From contig NZ_JACVXA010000043.1 of NCBI RefSeq assembly GCF_014903745.1, positions 1 to 43,959 on the forward strand: a DNA stretch of 43,959 nucleotides, read 5' to 3'. The stretch's first letter is position 1, and each line of letters begins with the position of its first letter. Positions 15,892 through 23,505 of the stretch are shown in pieces. The notes beneath the pieces were generated by a model, which had not been told where the DNA came from, ran no database searches, and saw only the letters and a list, made by a program, of their open reading frames with translations. Made by a program: the position numbers and the translations under genes. The stretch comes from Mangrovicoccus algicola. Lineage in GTDB: Bacteria > Pseudomonadota > Alphaproteobacteria > Rhodobacterales > Rhodobacteraceae.

Positions 15892-15931
15892 GGCCGGGCG
15901 CCCGGCGCCCGGCCCCCCTTCTGCAGGGGGG
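15892..15931 (+). terminator. Tandem hairpins after the dehydrogenase gene
   Basis: GGCCGGGCG (15892-15900) pairs with CGCCCGGCC (15906-15914), and CCCCCCT (15913-15919) pairs with AGGGGGG (15925-15931). Both begin just after the stop, but a T run is missing, so they may protect the 3' end rather than terminate. Confidence 0.4.
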
Positions 15932-15934
15932 CGC

Positions 15935-15969
15935 AAAAAGCGAAACGCGCGACAGAAACCTGCCGCGCG
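15935..15969 (-). terminator. Terminator of rpmB
   Basis: On the minus strand a 10-bp stem with one mismatch (complement of 15946-15955 and 15960-15969, loop of 4) is followed by TTTCGCTTTTT. It lies 44 nt after the rpmB stop. Confidence 0.7.
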
Positions 15970-16013
15970 ATCATGCCGTTCAAGATGTGGCCCGCCGGAG
16001 CGGGCGCGCCGGA

Positions 16014-16301
16014 TCAGGCCGCGGCCTGCGCCTTGGCGATGTCCTTCTTGATCTTCAGCGCAGCGTCGGACAGGTCCGCATCCTTGGCTTTCGCCAGGAA
16101 GGCGTCCAGGCCACCGCGGTGATCGACGGTGCGCAGCGCAGCCGCGGAGATCCGCAGCTTGAAGGAGCGGCCGAGCGCATCGGAAATCAGCGTGACATCG
16201 TTCAGGTTCGGCAGGAAACGACGCTTGGTCTTGTTGTTGGCGTGGCTGACATTGTTGCCAACCATCGGGCCCTTACCGGTCAGTTCGCAACGGCGCGACA
16301 T
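16014..16301 (-). CDS. rpmB: 50S ribosomal protein L28
   Basis: 95 aa. Typical L28: [32 protein letters not shown] at the N-terminus and an Ala/Lys-rich C-terminal helix. Binds 23S rRNA in the large subunit. The start at 16301 has GAGG 8 nt upstream and the invariant [10 protein letters not shown]; a longer frame to 16343 would add 14 residues foreign to the family. Monocistronic, with its own strong promoter, a leader of about 100 nt and a terminator. Confidence 0.97.
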   Translation of the reverse strand: MSRRCELTGKGPMVGNNVSHANNKTKRRFLPNLNDVTLISDALGRSFKLRISAAALRTVDHRGGLDAFLAKAKDADLSDAALKIKKDIAKAQAAA

Positions 16302-16403
16302 GGGGGTATCCTCGTCTGGTGTCAGCCATACGGCAAGCGGCATGGCGTGTGGTTTTTAACGTCAAAGCAGCGCGGAAAAACCCCGCGCCGCCCGAGTTGC
16401 GGT

Positions 16404-16432
16404 GTCATATGGGGAGTCTCCGGGAAGGTCAA
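16404..16432 (-). promoter_or_regulatory. Strong promoter of rpmB
   Basis: Minus-strand TTGACC (complement of 16427-16432), 17-bp spacer, TATGAC (complement of 16404-16409), the best sigma-70-type match in the window. The start site would be near 16397, leaving a leader of about 96 nt with a GCGCGG/CCGCGC hairpin (16370-16388). Confidence 0.65.
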
Positions 16433-16464
16433 GCGCAAAGGCACCGCTTCCCGCCCCCTCCCCG

Positions 16465-17754
16465 TCAGCGCAGATGCTCCAGCAGGGCGGCGCTGGCATA
16501 GCCGTCGGGCACGAGCCCCCGGGCCGACTGGTACCGGCGGATGGCGCTGATCGTGTTCGGGCCGATCCGGCCGTCCACCCCGTCGGTGGAGAAGCCCGCC
16601 GCGGTCAGCCGGGTCTGAAGCTCCTTCTTCTCCGCCGACTTCAGCGCGCGGTCGCCGCGCGGCCAGTCGCGGGTGAAGGCGGGGCCGCCTTTCAGCCGGT
16701 CCGACAGGTGCCCCACCGCGATCACGTAGGAATCGGCGGCGTTGTAGCGTTCGATCACGTTGAAGTTCTGGAAGATCATGAAGGCCGGTCCCCGCGCGCC
16801 CGCAGGCAGCAGGATCGCCGCCTTGCCGTGATCGGCGACGCGGGCGCCGTCCATGCCGCGCACCCCCATGCGGGTCCAGGCGGAGACGGGGCGCCGGATG
16901 TCGTGATCGGCCTGGGCATAGTCGAATCCCTGCGGAAGCTGCACCTCGACGCCCCAGGGCCGGTTCTGCGCCCAGCCGAAGCGCGCGAGGTAGGACGCCG
17001 TGGAGGCCAGCGCGTCGGACGGGTCCTCCGACCAGATGTCGCGCCGCCCGTCGCCGGTGAAATCCACCGCATATTGCAGGAAGGAGGTCGGCATGAACTG
17101 GGTATGGCCCATCGCGCCGGCCCAGCTTCCGGTCATGTGGCGCGGATCGGTATCGCCCGCCTGCAGGATCTTCAGCGCCGCGACCAGCTGTTCCTCGAAG
17201 AACGCGCCGCGGCGCCCGTCATAGGCCAGCGTCGCCAGGGCCGGGATGATCGGGGTCGAGCCGCGATAGGTGCCATAGGCGCTTTCCAGGCCCCAGACCG
17301 CGACGACGACCTCCTTGTCGACCCCGTATTTCGCCTCGATCCGGTCCAGCACCGGACCCCAGCTGGCCAGCGCGGCGCGGCCATTGGCGATGCGCGTGGG
17401 CGAGACGGCGCTGTCGAGATAGTCCCACAGGCTGCGGGCGAATTCCGCCTGGTTGCGGTCCCGGCCGATCACGTCGGTATCGTATTCGACGCCCTGGAAG
17501 GCCCGGTCGAAGGTGCGCGCCGAGATCCCCTGGGACAGGGCGCGCCCGCGGAACCCGCTGATCCAGCGGGCAAAGCCGGTATTGGCCACCACCGGCATCA
17601 CCATGACCCCGTCACCGGCGGGGCGCGCCAGCGGGCGCGGCGAGGGCGTGACCGCGCGGGTGACCGCCGGACCCTCGCCGGCCTGCGCGGCGCAATGAAG
17701 GGGAAGAAACGTCAAAAGGCCTGCATAGGCGAGCGCCGCGATCCTGGCTGCCAT
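16465..17754 (-). CDS. Second lytic murein transglycosylase, MltB type (GH103)
   Basis: 429 aa. A cleavable signal peptide is likely (hydrophobic 5-19, AQA near 23-25). The sequence LLTFLPLHCAAQ has a Cys but no clean lipobox. The GH103 domain contains Glu157 (AVWGLESAYG), SWAGAMGHTQFMPTSFL and FTGDGRRDIWSEDPSDALAS. A peptidoglycan-binding domain covers about 370-429 (LQTRLTAAGFSTDGVDG). It has a Pro-rich linker after the signal and an insertion near 285-310 absent from the paralog at 12658-13800. GGAG lies 8 nt before the ATG. Periplasmic peptidoglycan turnover. Confidence 0.93.
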   Translation of the reverse strand: MAARIAALAYAGLLTFLPLHCAAQAGEGPAVTRAVTPSPRPLARPAGDGVMVMPVVANTGFARWISGFRGRALSQGISARTFDRAFQGVEYDTDVIGRDRNQAEFARSLWDYLDSAVSPTRIANGRAALASWGPVLDRIEAKYGVDKEVVVAVWGLESAYGTYRGSTPIIPALATLAYDGRRGAFFEEQLVAALKILQAGDTDPRHMTGSWAGAMGHTQFMPTSFLQYAVDFTGDGRRDIWSEDPSDALASTASYLARFGWAQNRPWGVEVQLPQGFDYAQADHDIRRPVSAWTRMGVRGMDGARVADHGKAAILLPAGARGPAFMIFQNFNVIERYNAADSYVIAVGHLSDRLKGGPAFTRDWPRGDRALKSAEKKELQTRLTAAGFSTDGVDGRIGPNTISAIRRYQSARGLVPDGYASAALLEHLR

Positions 17755-18319
17755 GGTCCTGCTCCTGCTCTGAGACTGCTCTCGGGGGCGTTTGTTCTTG
17801 GTCTTGTCATTTTGAATGGATTCTAGCGCAACTGCGGCAGATCTCCTAGTCTATGCGCAGGGCCCGGCCGGAATCGGCAAAGGCGACCGCAGAAACCTTC
17901 CCTCGCGTAAACCTTTTGTTAACCCTTGCCGTGCCATCCCTGCAATGGAGGGGGCCGCCGGTGCCGCCTCCGGGGCGTCAGCCCTGATTTCATGACCAAA
18001 TCATTTCAGGCAGCCCACCGTTCCTGCCATGGCATGCCCAAGGCCTGACCCTTCCCGAGGCGGCTTGGCGGTGTGTCAGGTTTCTTCCTGCCGGGGAAGG
18101 CGCGGATCGGGGGCATTAAAGGCGGCGGAGGGATGCCGGATCCGTCGCGGCCAGGCCGCGGCGCTCCTGCATCCTTCCGACCCCGTCTTCGCGGCGGGGC
18201 ATCGCTCCTGCCCGGCAGCGCAGCGCGCCGGGGAAGCGCCCCCCTTCACACGCGCGCTCGGCACACCTGCCGGACCTGCGCCGCGCCGCCACCGGGCCAG
18301 CCGACCCGGTCCGGCAGGC
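17755..18319. other. 565-bp region without a recognisable gene
   Basis: It lies between two minus-strand genes. The part next to the transglycosylase is AT-richer and must hold its promoter. A TAAA-N7-TTAAC string sits at 17908-17923. An 18-codon frame (17992-18048) has no ribosome-binding site. From about 18060 the sequence is GC-rich with many small dyads. Nothing coding is supported; a small RNA is possible. Confidence 0.4.
17908..17923. promoter_or_regulatory. CtrA-like site (weak candidate)
   Basis: TAAA-CCTTTTG-TTAAC is one base from the known alphaproteobacterial CtrA consensus TTAA-N7-TTAA(C). It lies 154 bp upstream of the minus-strand transglycosylase gene and would have no plus-strand target unless an RNA starts here. 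Confidence 0.25.
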
Positions 18320-20620
18320 TTACTTGCGGCGGCTGCGCGTCACCTTGCGCCCGCCACCCCCTGCTCCGGCGGACGGACCGAAGCGTCGGCCGGGGCCCTT
18401 TCCCGGCCCCTTCCGCTTGGGCGCCTTGCGCCCGAATGGCGGCGCGCGGCGGGCGCCGGTGCGGGTCACTTCCTCGCCCTCCACCTCCAGCAGCTCCAGC
18501 AGGACGCCGCCGGTGACCGGCTCGGTCTCCTGCAGCTTCACCAGCGCGCGCTGGCCGGTGGTGAAGACCCGCCCCGATTCCGAGCCCATCAGCGACTGCG
18601 TCGCCGGATCGTGGTGGAAGAATTCATGTCCCAGCGTGCGCACCGGCACCAGCCCGTCGGCGCCGGTCTCGTCGAGCTTCACGAACAGCCCGAATTTCGC
18701 CACGCCCGCGATCCGCCCGGTCATCTCGGCCCCGACCCTCTCGGCCAGGAAGGCGGCCAGATAGCGGTCGGTCGTGTCGCGTTCCGCCGCCATCGACCGC
18801 CGCTCGGTATCCGAGATATGCTGCGCGGTCTTCTCCAGGCCCTCCTCCTCCGCGGGGGTGATCCCGTCCGGCCCCCAGCCATGCGACGCGATCAGCGCGC
18901 GGTGCACCACGAGGTCGGCATAGCGCCGGATCGGCGAGGTGAAATGCGCATAGGCCTTCAGCGCCAGGCCGAAATGGCCCAGGTTGGTCGGCGTGTAATA
19001 GGCCTGGGTCATCGAGCGCAGCGTGGTCAGGTTGATCAGCTCGGCCTGGTCCGTCCCCGCCGCCTGCTGCAGCAGGCGGTTGAGATGCGCGGTCTTCAGC
19101 ACCTGCCCCTTGGCCAGCACCAGCCCCGAGGCGGTCGCGGTCTCGCGCAGCGCCTCCAGCTTGTCGGGATCGGGCTCCTCGTGGATGCGGAACAGCAGCG
19201 GCTGGCGCTTGGCGATCAGGGTCTCGGCGGCGCAGACATTGGCCATGACCATGAATTCCTCGATCAGGCGATGCGCCTCCAGCCGGTCGCGGAAGGCGAC
19301 CGAGGTCACCCGCCCGTCCTCGCTGAGCTGGATGCGCCGCTCGGGCAGGTCCAGTTCCAGAGGCTGGCGCCGCTCGCGCGCCTTGGCACAGGCGGCATAG
19401 GCGGCGAAAAGCGGCCGGATCACCGTATCGGCCAGCATCTCGGCGCGCTCGGAGGACGGGCGGCCATCCATGACGGCCTGCGCCTCCTCATAGGTCAGCG
19501 AGGCGGCCGAGCGCATCAGCGCGCGGTGGAAGGAATGGCCGCGCTTGGCGCCCTCGGCATCGAAGACCATCCGCAGCGCGATCACCGGCCGCGCCACGCC
19601 CTCGTGCAGCGAACACAGATCGCCCGACAGCCGGTCGGGCAGCATCGGCACCACGCGGTCGGGGAAATAGGTGGAGTTGCCGCGCTTGCGCGCCTCGCGG
19701 TCCAGCTCGGATCCCGGGGTCACATAGGCGGCGACATCGGCGATGGCGACCCAGACGACATGGCCGCCGGGATTGCCCGGATCCTCGTCCGGCGCGGCAT
19801 GGACGGCATCGTCATGGTCGCGCGCATCGGCGGGGTCGATCGTCACCAGCGGCAGGTCGCGCAGATCCTCGCGCCCCGCCAGCCCCGCGGGCTTCGCCCG
19901 GTCGGCCTCCGCCACCACCGCATCGGGGAAATCGTCGGGGATGCCGTGCTGGTGGATGGCGATCAGCGACACGGCCTTGGGCTGGGACGGATCGCCCAGC
20001 CGGGTGATGACCCGCGCCTGCGGCAGGCCCATGCGCACCCGCGGCCCGGACTGTTCGGCCTCGACCAGCTCGCCATCCTTCGCGCCATGGCTGGCACCGG
20101 GCGGCACGCGCCATTCGCGGTCGGATTTCTTGTCGACCGGCACGATCCGCCCGCCCTCGGCGGATTTGCGATACAGCCCCAGGATCCGCTGCGGATTATG
20201 CCCGATCCGGCGCACCAGCCGTGCGGTATAGGCATGATCCGCCTCGCCCTCGACCTTCTGCACGCGCGCCAGGATCCGCTCGCCCGGCGCCAGCGCCGGG
20301 TCGTTCAGCCGCGGCCGGATCAGCACGCGCGGCTCGGGGCCCTCGCCCTGCCATTCCAGCGGACGGCCGAACAGGTCGCCATCGGCATCCGGCGCCTCCA
20401 CCATCAGGATGGAGACCGGCGGCAGCCGTTCGGGGTCGCGATAGCTCTTTCGGCGCTTCTCCAGGTGGCCCTCGGCCTCCAGGTCCTTCAGCACTGCCTT
20501 GAGCCCGATCCGGTCCGCGCCCTTCAGCCCGAAGGCCTTGGCGATGTCACGTTTCGAACTGAGCGCGGGATTGTCGGAGATCCAGGCGAGGATCTCCTCC
20601 TTGGTCGGAATACGGTTCAT
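18320..20620 (-). CDS. rnr: Ribonuclease R
   Basis: 766 aa. A 3'-to-5' exoribonuclease able to degrade structured RNA; it acts in rRNA quality control and mRNA decay. Order: N-terminal HTH/winged helix (1-65), cold-shock domains (about 70-235), RNB catalytic domain with TIDPADARDHDDA (260-272; Asp262, Asp268, Asp270, Asp271 for metal) and the late HFTSPIRRYADLVVHR, S1 domain (about 640-720), and a Lys/Arg/Gly-rich tail (725-766). There is no Shine-Dalgarno sequence; a -10-like element ends 6 bp before the ATG, suggesting a leaderless message. Confidence 0.96.
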   Translation of the reverse strand: MNRIPTKEEILAWISDNPALSSKRDIAKAFGLKGADRIGLKAVLKDLEAEGHLEKRRKSYRDPERLPPVSILMVEAPDADGDLFGRPLEWQGEGPEPRVLIRPRLNDPALAPGERILARVQKVEGEADHAYTARLVRRIGHNPQRILGLYRKSAEGGRIVPVDKKSDREWRVPPGASHGAKDGELVEAEQSGPRVRMGLPQARVITRLGDPSQPKAVSLIAIHQHGIPDDFPDAVVAEADRAKPAGLAGREDLRDLPLVTIDPADARDHDDAVHAAPDEDPGNPGGHVVWVAIADVAAYVTPGSELDREARKRGNSTYFPDRVVPMLPDRLSGDLCSLHEGVARPVIALRMVFDAEGAKRGHSFHRALMRSAASLTYEEAQAVMDGRPSSERAEMLADTVIRPLFAAYAACAKARERRQPLELDLPERRIQLSEDGRVTSVAFRDRLEAHRLIEEFMVMANVCAAETLIAKRQPLLFRIHEEPDPDKLEALRETATASGLVLAKGQVLKTAHLNRLLQQAAGTDQAELINLTTLRSMTQAYYTPTNLGHFGLALKAYAHFTSPIRRYADLVVHRALIASHGWGPDGITPAEEEGLEKTAQHISDTERRSMAAERDTTDRYLAAFLAERVGAEMTGRIAGVAKFGLFVKLDETGADGLVPVRTLGHEFFHHDPATQSLMGSESGRVFTTGQRALVKLQETEPVTGGVLLELLEVEGEEVTRTGARRAPPFGRKAPKRKGPGKGPGRRFGPSAGAGGGGRKVTRSRRK

Positions 20621-20626
20621 GAATCG

Positions 20627-20655
20627 CGCATAGCACGCGCCCGGGGCGGCGTCAC
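20627..20655 (-). promoter_or_regulatory. Promoter of rnr that places +1 at the start codon
   Basis: Minus-strand GTGACG (complement of 20650-20655), 17-bp spacer, TATGCG (complement of 20627-20632), then 6 nt and the ATG at 20620. Confidence 0.45.
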
Positions 20656-20689
20656 GGGGAAGCGCAGGGCCCGCGCGCGCCGCGCCGGA

Positions 20690-21538
20690 TCACGCCCCGG
20701 CGGCGGTGACCAGGTTGATCTCGGCCGGGAGGTGAAGGCCGTCGGGGCGGTCCCATTGCGAGAAGGTGATCGCCACGCTGTCCAGGATCGCCTCCAGATC
20801 GGCCGCGTCGCCCGCCTTCTCGCGCATCAGGCCGCCGACCGGGCCGATGAAAGGGATCGTCCGCATCACCGCGTCAAGCCCGCCGGGATGATGCAGCACG
20901 ACCTCTTCGGTGCGGATCTGCGGCCGGGCATATCCCGCCGCGCTCAGCAGCGCGGCGATCCGCGCCGGATCCTGCAGCGCCATCGGCCCCGGCGCCTCGG
21001 GATCGCCGGGCGCCCCCCGGCCCAGCCGCGCCTCGGCGGCGGCACGGGGCACGTGGAACCAGGGATTGCGGGCGGATCCGCTCCAGGCGGCGAAGACCAG
21101 GCGCCCGGCCCGGGCAAGCTGGCGGCGGATATTGGCGAAGGCGGCCTGCGGATCGGCGAAGAACATCACCCCGAAGCGCGACAGCGCCAGGTCGAAGGGC
21201 CCGCCCATCTGCGCGGTCTGCGCATCCGCCCGCAGGAAGGCGGCATCGGCGACGCCCTCCGCCGCGGCCCGGTCCCGGGCCCGCGCCAGCAGCACCTCCG
21301 AGATGTCGGCCCCCGTCACCTGCCCCTGCGGCGCGACCGCCCGCGCCGCCGCCAGCGTCGTGGCCCCGGCGCCGCAGCCGATATCGAGCACCCGCATCCC
21401 GGGCCGCGGCGCGGCCAGCGCCATCAGCCGGTCGGCCACCCCCTGCTGCATCAGGTCCAGGTCGGGCTGGAACTCCGCCCAACGTTCTCCGGGCCCCTTG
21501 TTCCAGAAATCGTGCTGCGCGTCGTCGGTATCACTCAT
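20690..21538 (-). CDS. Class I SAM-dependent methyltransferase
   Basis: 282 aa. Rossmann-type methyltransferase: motif I VLDIGCGAG at 50-58, acidic Asp78 (GADIS) for the SAM ribose, DAQT near 105-108, and the LSRFGVMFFADPQAAF segment common in UbiE/Methyltransf_11-type proteins. The C-terminal part (WNPWFHVP-like, IPFIGPVGGLMREK) is typical of proteins annotated only as class I methyltransferase. Substrate unknown. The frame is open far upstream, but ATG at 21538 matches the family start. It is not clearly linked to rnr (69 bp upstream of it on the same strand). Confidence 0.85.
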   Translation of the reverse strand: MSDTDDAQHDFWNKGPGERWAEFQPDLDLMQQGVADRLMALAAPRPGMRVLDIGCGAGATTLAAARAVAPQGQVTGADISEVLLARARDRAAAEGVADAAFLRADAQTAQMGGPFDLALSRFGVMFFADPQAAFANIRRQLARAGRLVFAAWSGSARNPWFHVPRAAAEARLGRGAPGDPEAPGPMALQDPARIAALLSAAGYARPQIRTEEVVLHHPGGLDAVMRTIPFIGPVGGLMREKAGDAADLEAILDSVAITFSQWDRPDGLHLPAEINLVTAAGA

Positions 21539-21817
21539 GAGCGGAGACTCCTTCGCCGCGACGCTAACCCCGGGCAGGCCCCGGGTCGAGGCCCGGGGCG
21601 GGATATTTCCCCTGCCTGCAGCGAGGGCAGAACCGCCCCTTTTTTGCGCATCCGCGAAATCGCCGCGCCATCGCCCCGGCAGCCGCCCCGCCCGCGGCCT
21701 GCAATACCGGGCGCCGCGGCAGGGTTCGGAATTTCCGATCCCCTGCCAAGCGAAAAGCTTCTGGCCCGCGCCGCGCGGGACGGGCCCGCTATGCCCGCAT
21801 GGCAAGCGGAGACGGGC
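21539..21817. other. Divergent intergenic region
   Basis: About 280 bp between the methyltransferase and the GMC oxidoreductase genes. It holds a strong hairpin, GCCCCGGGT (21578-21586) with GCCCGGGGC (21591-21599, one G-T pair), and a CCTTTTTTGCG run near 21640. No clear promoter was found for either gene. Confidence 0.4.
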
Positions 21818-23407
21818 ATGACGGCAGAGACCTATGACTACATCATCATCGGCGCGGGTTCGGCGGGCTGCGTGATCGCCAACCGCCTGTCGGCCGGATC
21901 GGCCACGGTCTGCGTGATCGAGGGCGGCGGCCGCGAAGGCGCGCCCAACGTGCAGGTCCCCGCCGGCATCCTGTCGCTCTACGGCAACCCGAAATACGAC
22001 TATGCCTATACCGGCACGCCGCAGCCCGAACTGAACAACCGCCGCATCCCGGTCAATCGCGGCAAGGCGCTGGGGGGATCCTCGACGATCAACTCCATGC
22101 TGTTCATCCGCGGGGCCTGCTCCGACTATGACGAATGGGCCGAGCTGGGCTGCGAGGGCTGGGCCTGGGACGATGTGCTGCCGGTCTTCAAGGCGCTGGA
22201 ACGCAACGTGATCGGCCAGTCGCCCGACTGGCACGGGCAGGATGGCGAGGTCTTCGTCGACCGCCCCAGGGACCCCAACCCCGTCTCTGCCATGTGGGTC
22301 AGGGCGGGCCGCGCCGCCGGGCTGCAGGAGAACACGGATTTCAACGACGGCACCCAGGAAGGCCTGGGCATCTACGACGTGACCCAGAAGGACGGCAGGC
22401 GCTGGTCCTCCTACCGCGCCTTCCTGAAGCCGGTGGAGGACCGCCCGAACCTGACGGTCCTCTCCGGCACCGAGACGCGGCGGCTGGTGCTCGAAGGCAG
22501 GCGCGTCACCGGCGTCGTGGTGGCGGGCCCCGAGGGCGAACGGGAAATCCGCGCAGGCCGGGAGGTGATCCTGTCGGGCGGGGCGATCGGGTCGCCCGCG
22601 CTGCTGATGCGCTCGGGCATCGGGCCGGGCGAAATGCTGAAGGCGGCGGGCGTCGGGGTCGTCCATGACCTGCCCGGCGTGGGACAGAACCTGCGCGACC
22701 ATGTCGACGGCATGATCACCGTGCGCTCGGACTCGATCATGACCCTGGGGCTGTCGGTCGGCAACCTGCCCTCGATGATCGCGGCTCCGCTCCAGTGGCT
22801 TGCCGCCCGCAAGGGCATGCTGAGCACGAACTATGTCGAGGCCGGGGGCTTCGCGCGCACGCGGCATGCTGGGACGGAGCCCGACATCCAGTTCCATTTC
22901 GTCCCCGGCTATCGCAGCCACCGCGGCAAGCTGGTCGAATACGGCCATGGCTATGCCGTCCATACCTGCGTGCTGCGCCCGAAATCCGTGGGCGAGATCC
23001 GGCTGGCCGCCGATGGCACCATGGAGATCGACCACCGGTTCTTCACCGCGCCCGAGGATGCCGCGACCCTGGTGGAGGGCATCAAGCTGGCGCGCCGGAT
23101 CCTGGCCGACCCGGTCTTCGAGGCGATCCGCGGCCCCGAGATCCTGCCCGGTCCCGGCGTGCAGAGCGATGACGAGATCCTCGCCTATCTGCGTGCCGAG
23201 GCGCTGACCGTCTACCACCCGGTCGGCACCTGCAGGATGGGCACCGACCCGATGGCGGTGATCGACCCCGCGCAGATGAAGGTGCGCGGCATCGAGGGGC
23301 TGCGCGTGGCGGATGCCTCGGTCATGCCGACCCTGATCGGCGGCAATACCAACGTGCCCAGCATGATGATCGGGGAACGCTGCGCCCGCGCGGTCCTTGC
23401 CGCTTAG
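21818..23407 (+). CDS. GMC-family FAD oxidoreductase (choline dehydrogenase-like)
   Basis: 529 aa. FAD-dependent alcohol dehydrogenase. Residues 8-25 form the FAD motif (YIIIGAGSAGCVIANRLS), 81-99 and 253-269 match the two GMC signatures (RGKALGGSSTINS, SGGAIGSPALLMRSGIG), and the catalytic pair is His467 (YHPVGTCRMG) with Asn510 (GGNTNVPS). It would oxidise a primary alcohol to an aldehyde, fitting the aldehyde dehydrogenase downstream. ATG at 21818 is preceded by GGAGA; an ATG at 21791 is less likely. It is the first of thirteen co-oriented genes, 98 bp from the next. Confidence 0.92.
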   Translation: MTAETYDYIIIGAGSAGCVIANRLSAGSATVCVIEGGGREGAPNVQVPAGILSLYGNPKYDYAYTGTPQPELNNRRIPVNRGKALGGSSTINSMLFIRGACSDYDEWAELGCEGWAWDDVLPVFKALERNVIGQSPDWHGQDGEVFVDRPRDPNPVSAMWVRAGRAAGLQENTDFNDGTQEGLGIYDVTQKDGRRWSSYRAFLKPVEDRPNLTVLSGTETRRLVLEGRRVTGVVVAGPEGEREIRAGREVILSGGAIGSPALLMRSGIGPGEMLKAAGVGVVHDLPGVGQNLRDHVDGMITVRSDSIMTLGLSVGNLPSMIAAPLQWLAARKGMLSTNYVEAGGFARTRHAGTEPDIQFHFVPGYRSHRGKLVEYGHGYAVHTCVLRPKSVGEIRLAADGTMEIDHRFFTAPEDAATLVEGIKLARRILADPVFEAIRGPEILPGPGVQSDDEILAYLRAEALTVYHPVGTCRMGTDPMAVIDPAQMKVRGIEGLRVADASVMPTLIGGNTNVPSMMIGERCARAVLAA

Positions 23408-23418
23408 GCAGGGGCTAA
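23404..23418. promoter_or_regulatory. LysR-type box 1, before the monooxygenase operon
   Basis: TTAGGCAGGGGCTAA overlaps the stop of the GMC gene. Its arms TTAG/CTAA (GCTTAG/CTAAGC when extended) are a perfect dyad containing T-N11-A. It shares 11 of 15 bases with the box at 28482-28496. A TAATGC at 23435-23440 could be the -10. Confidence 0.5.
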
Positions 23419-23505
23419 GCAGCGGTGACGGAGGTAATGCTTTTGCCCCGCCCCCGCATGCGGCAGCACGGAGGGGACAGGGACATGCCGGAAAGGAACG
23501 CGACC

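Noticed and set aside
17992-18048. An 18-codon frame (MTKSFQAAH...) in the gap before rnr
   Set aside because: No ribosome-binding site and no sign of coding bias.
18029-23407. A single 1792-codon open frame on the plus strand covering rnr, the methyltransferase gene and GMC
   Set aside because: Only the last 530 codons (GMC oxidoreductase) look like protein. The rest is the antisense of rnr and the methyltransferase gene, kept open by high GC codon bias; it is Arg/Gln/Gly/His-rich without any family pattern.
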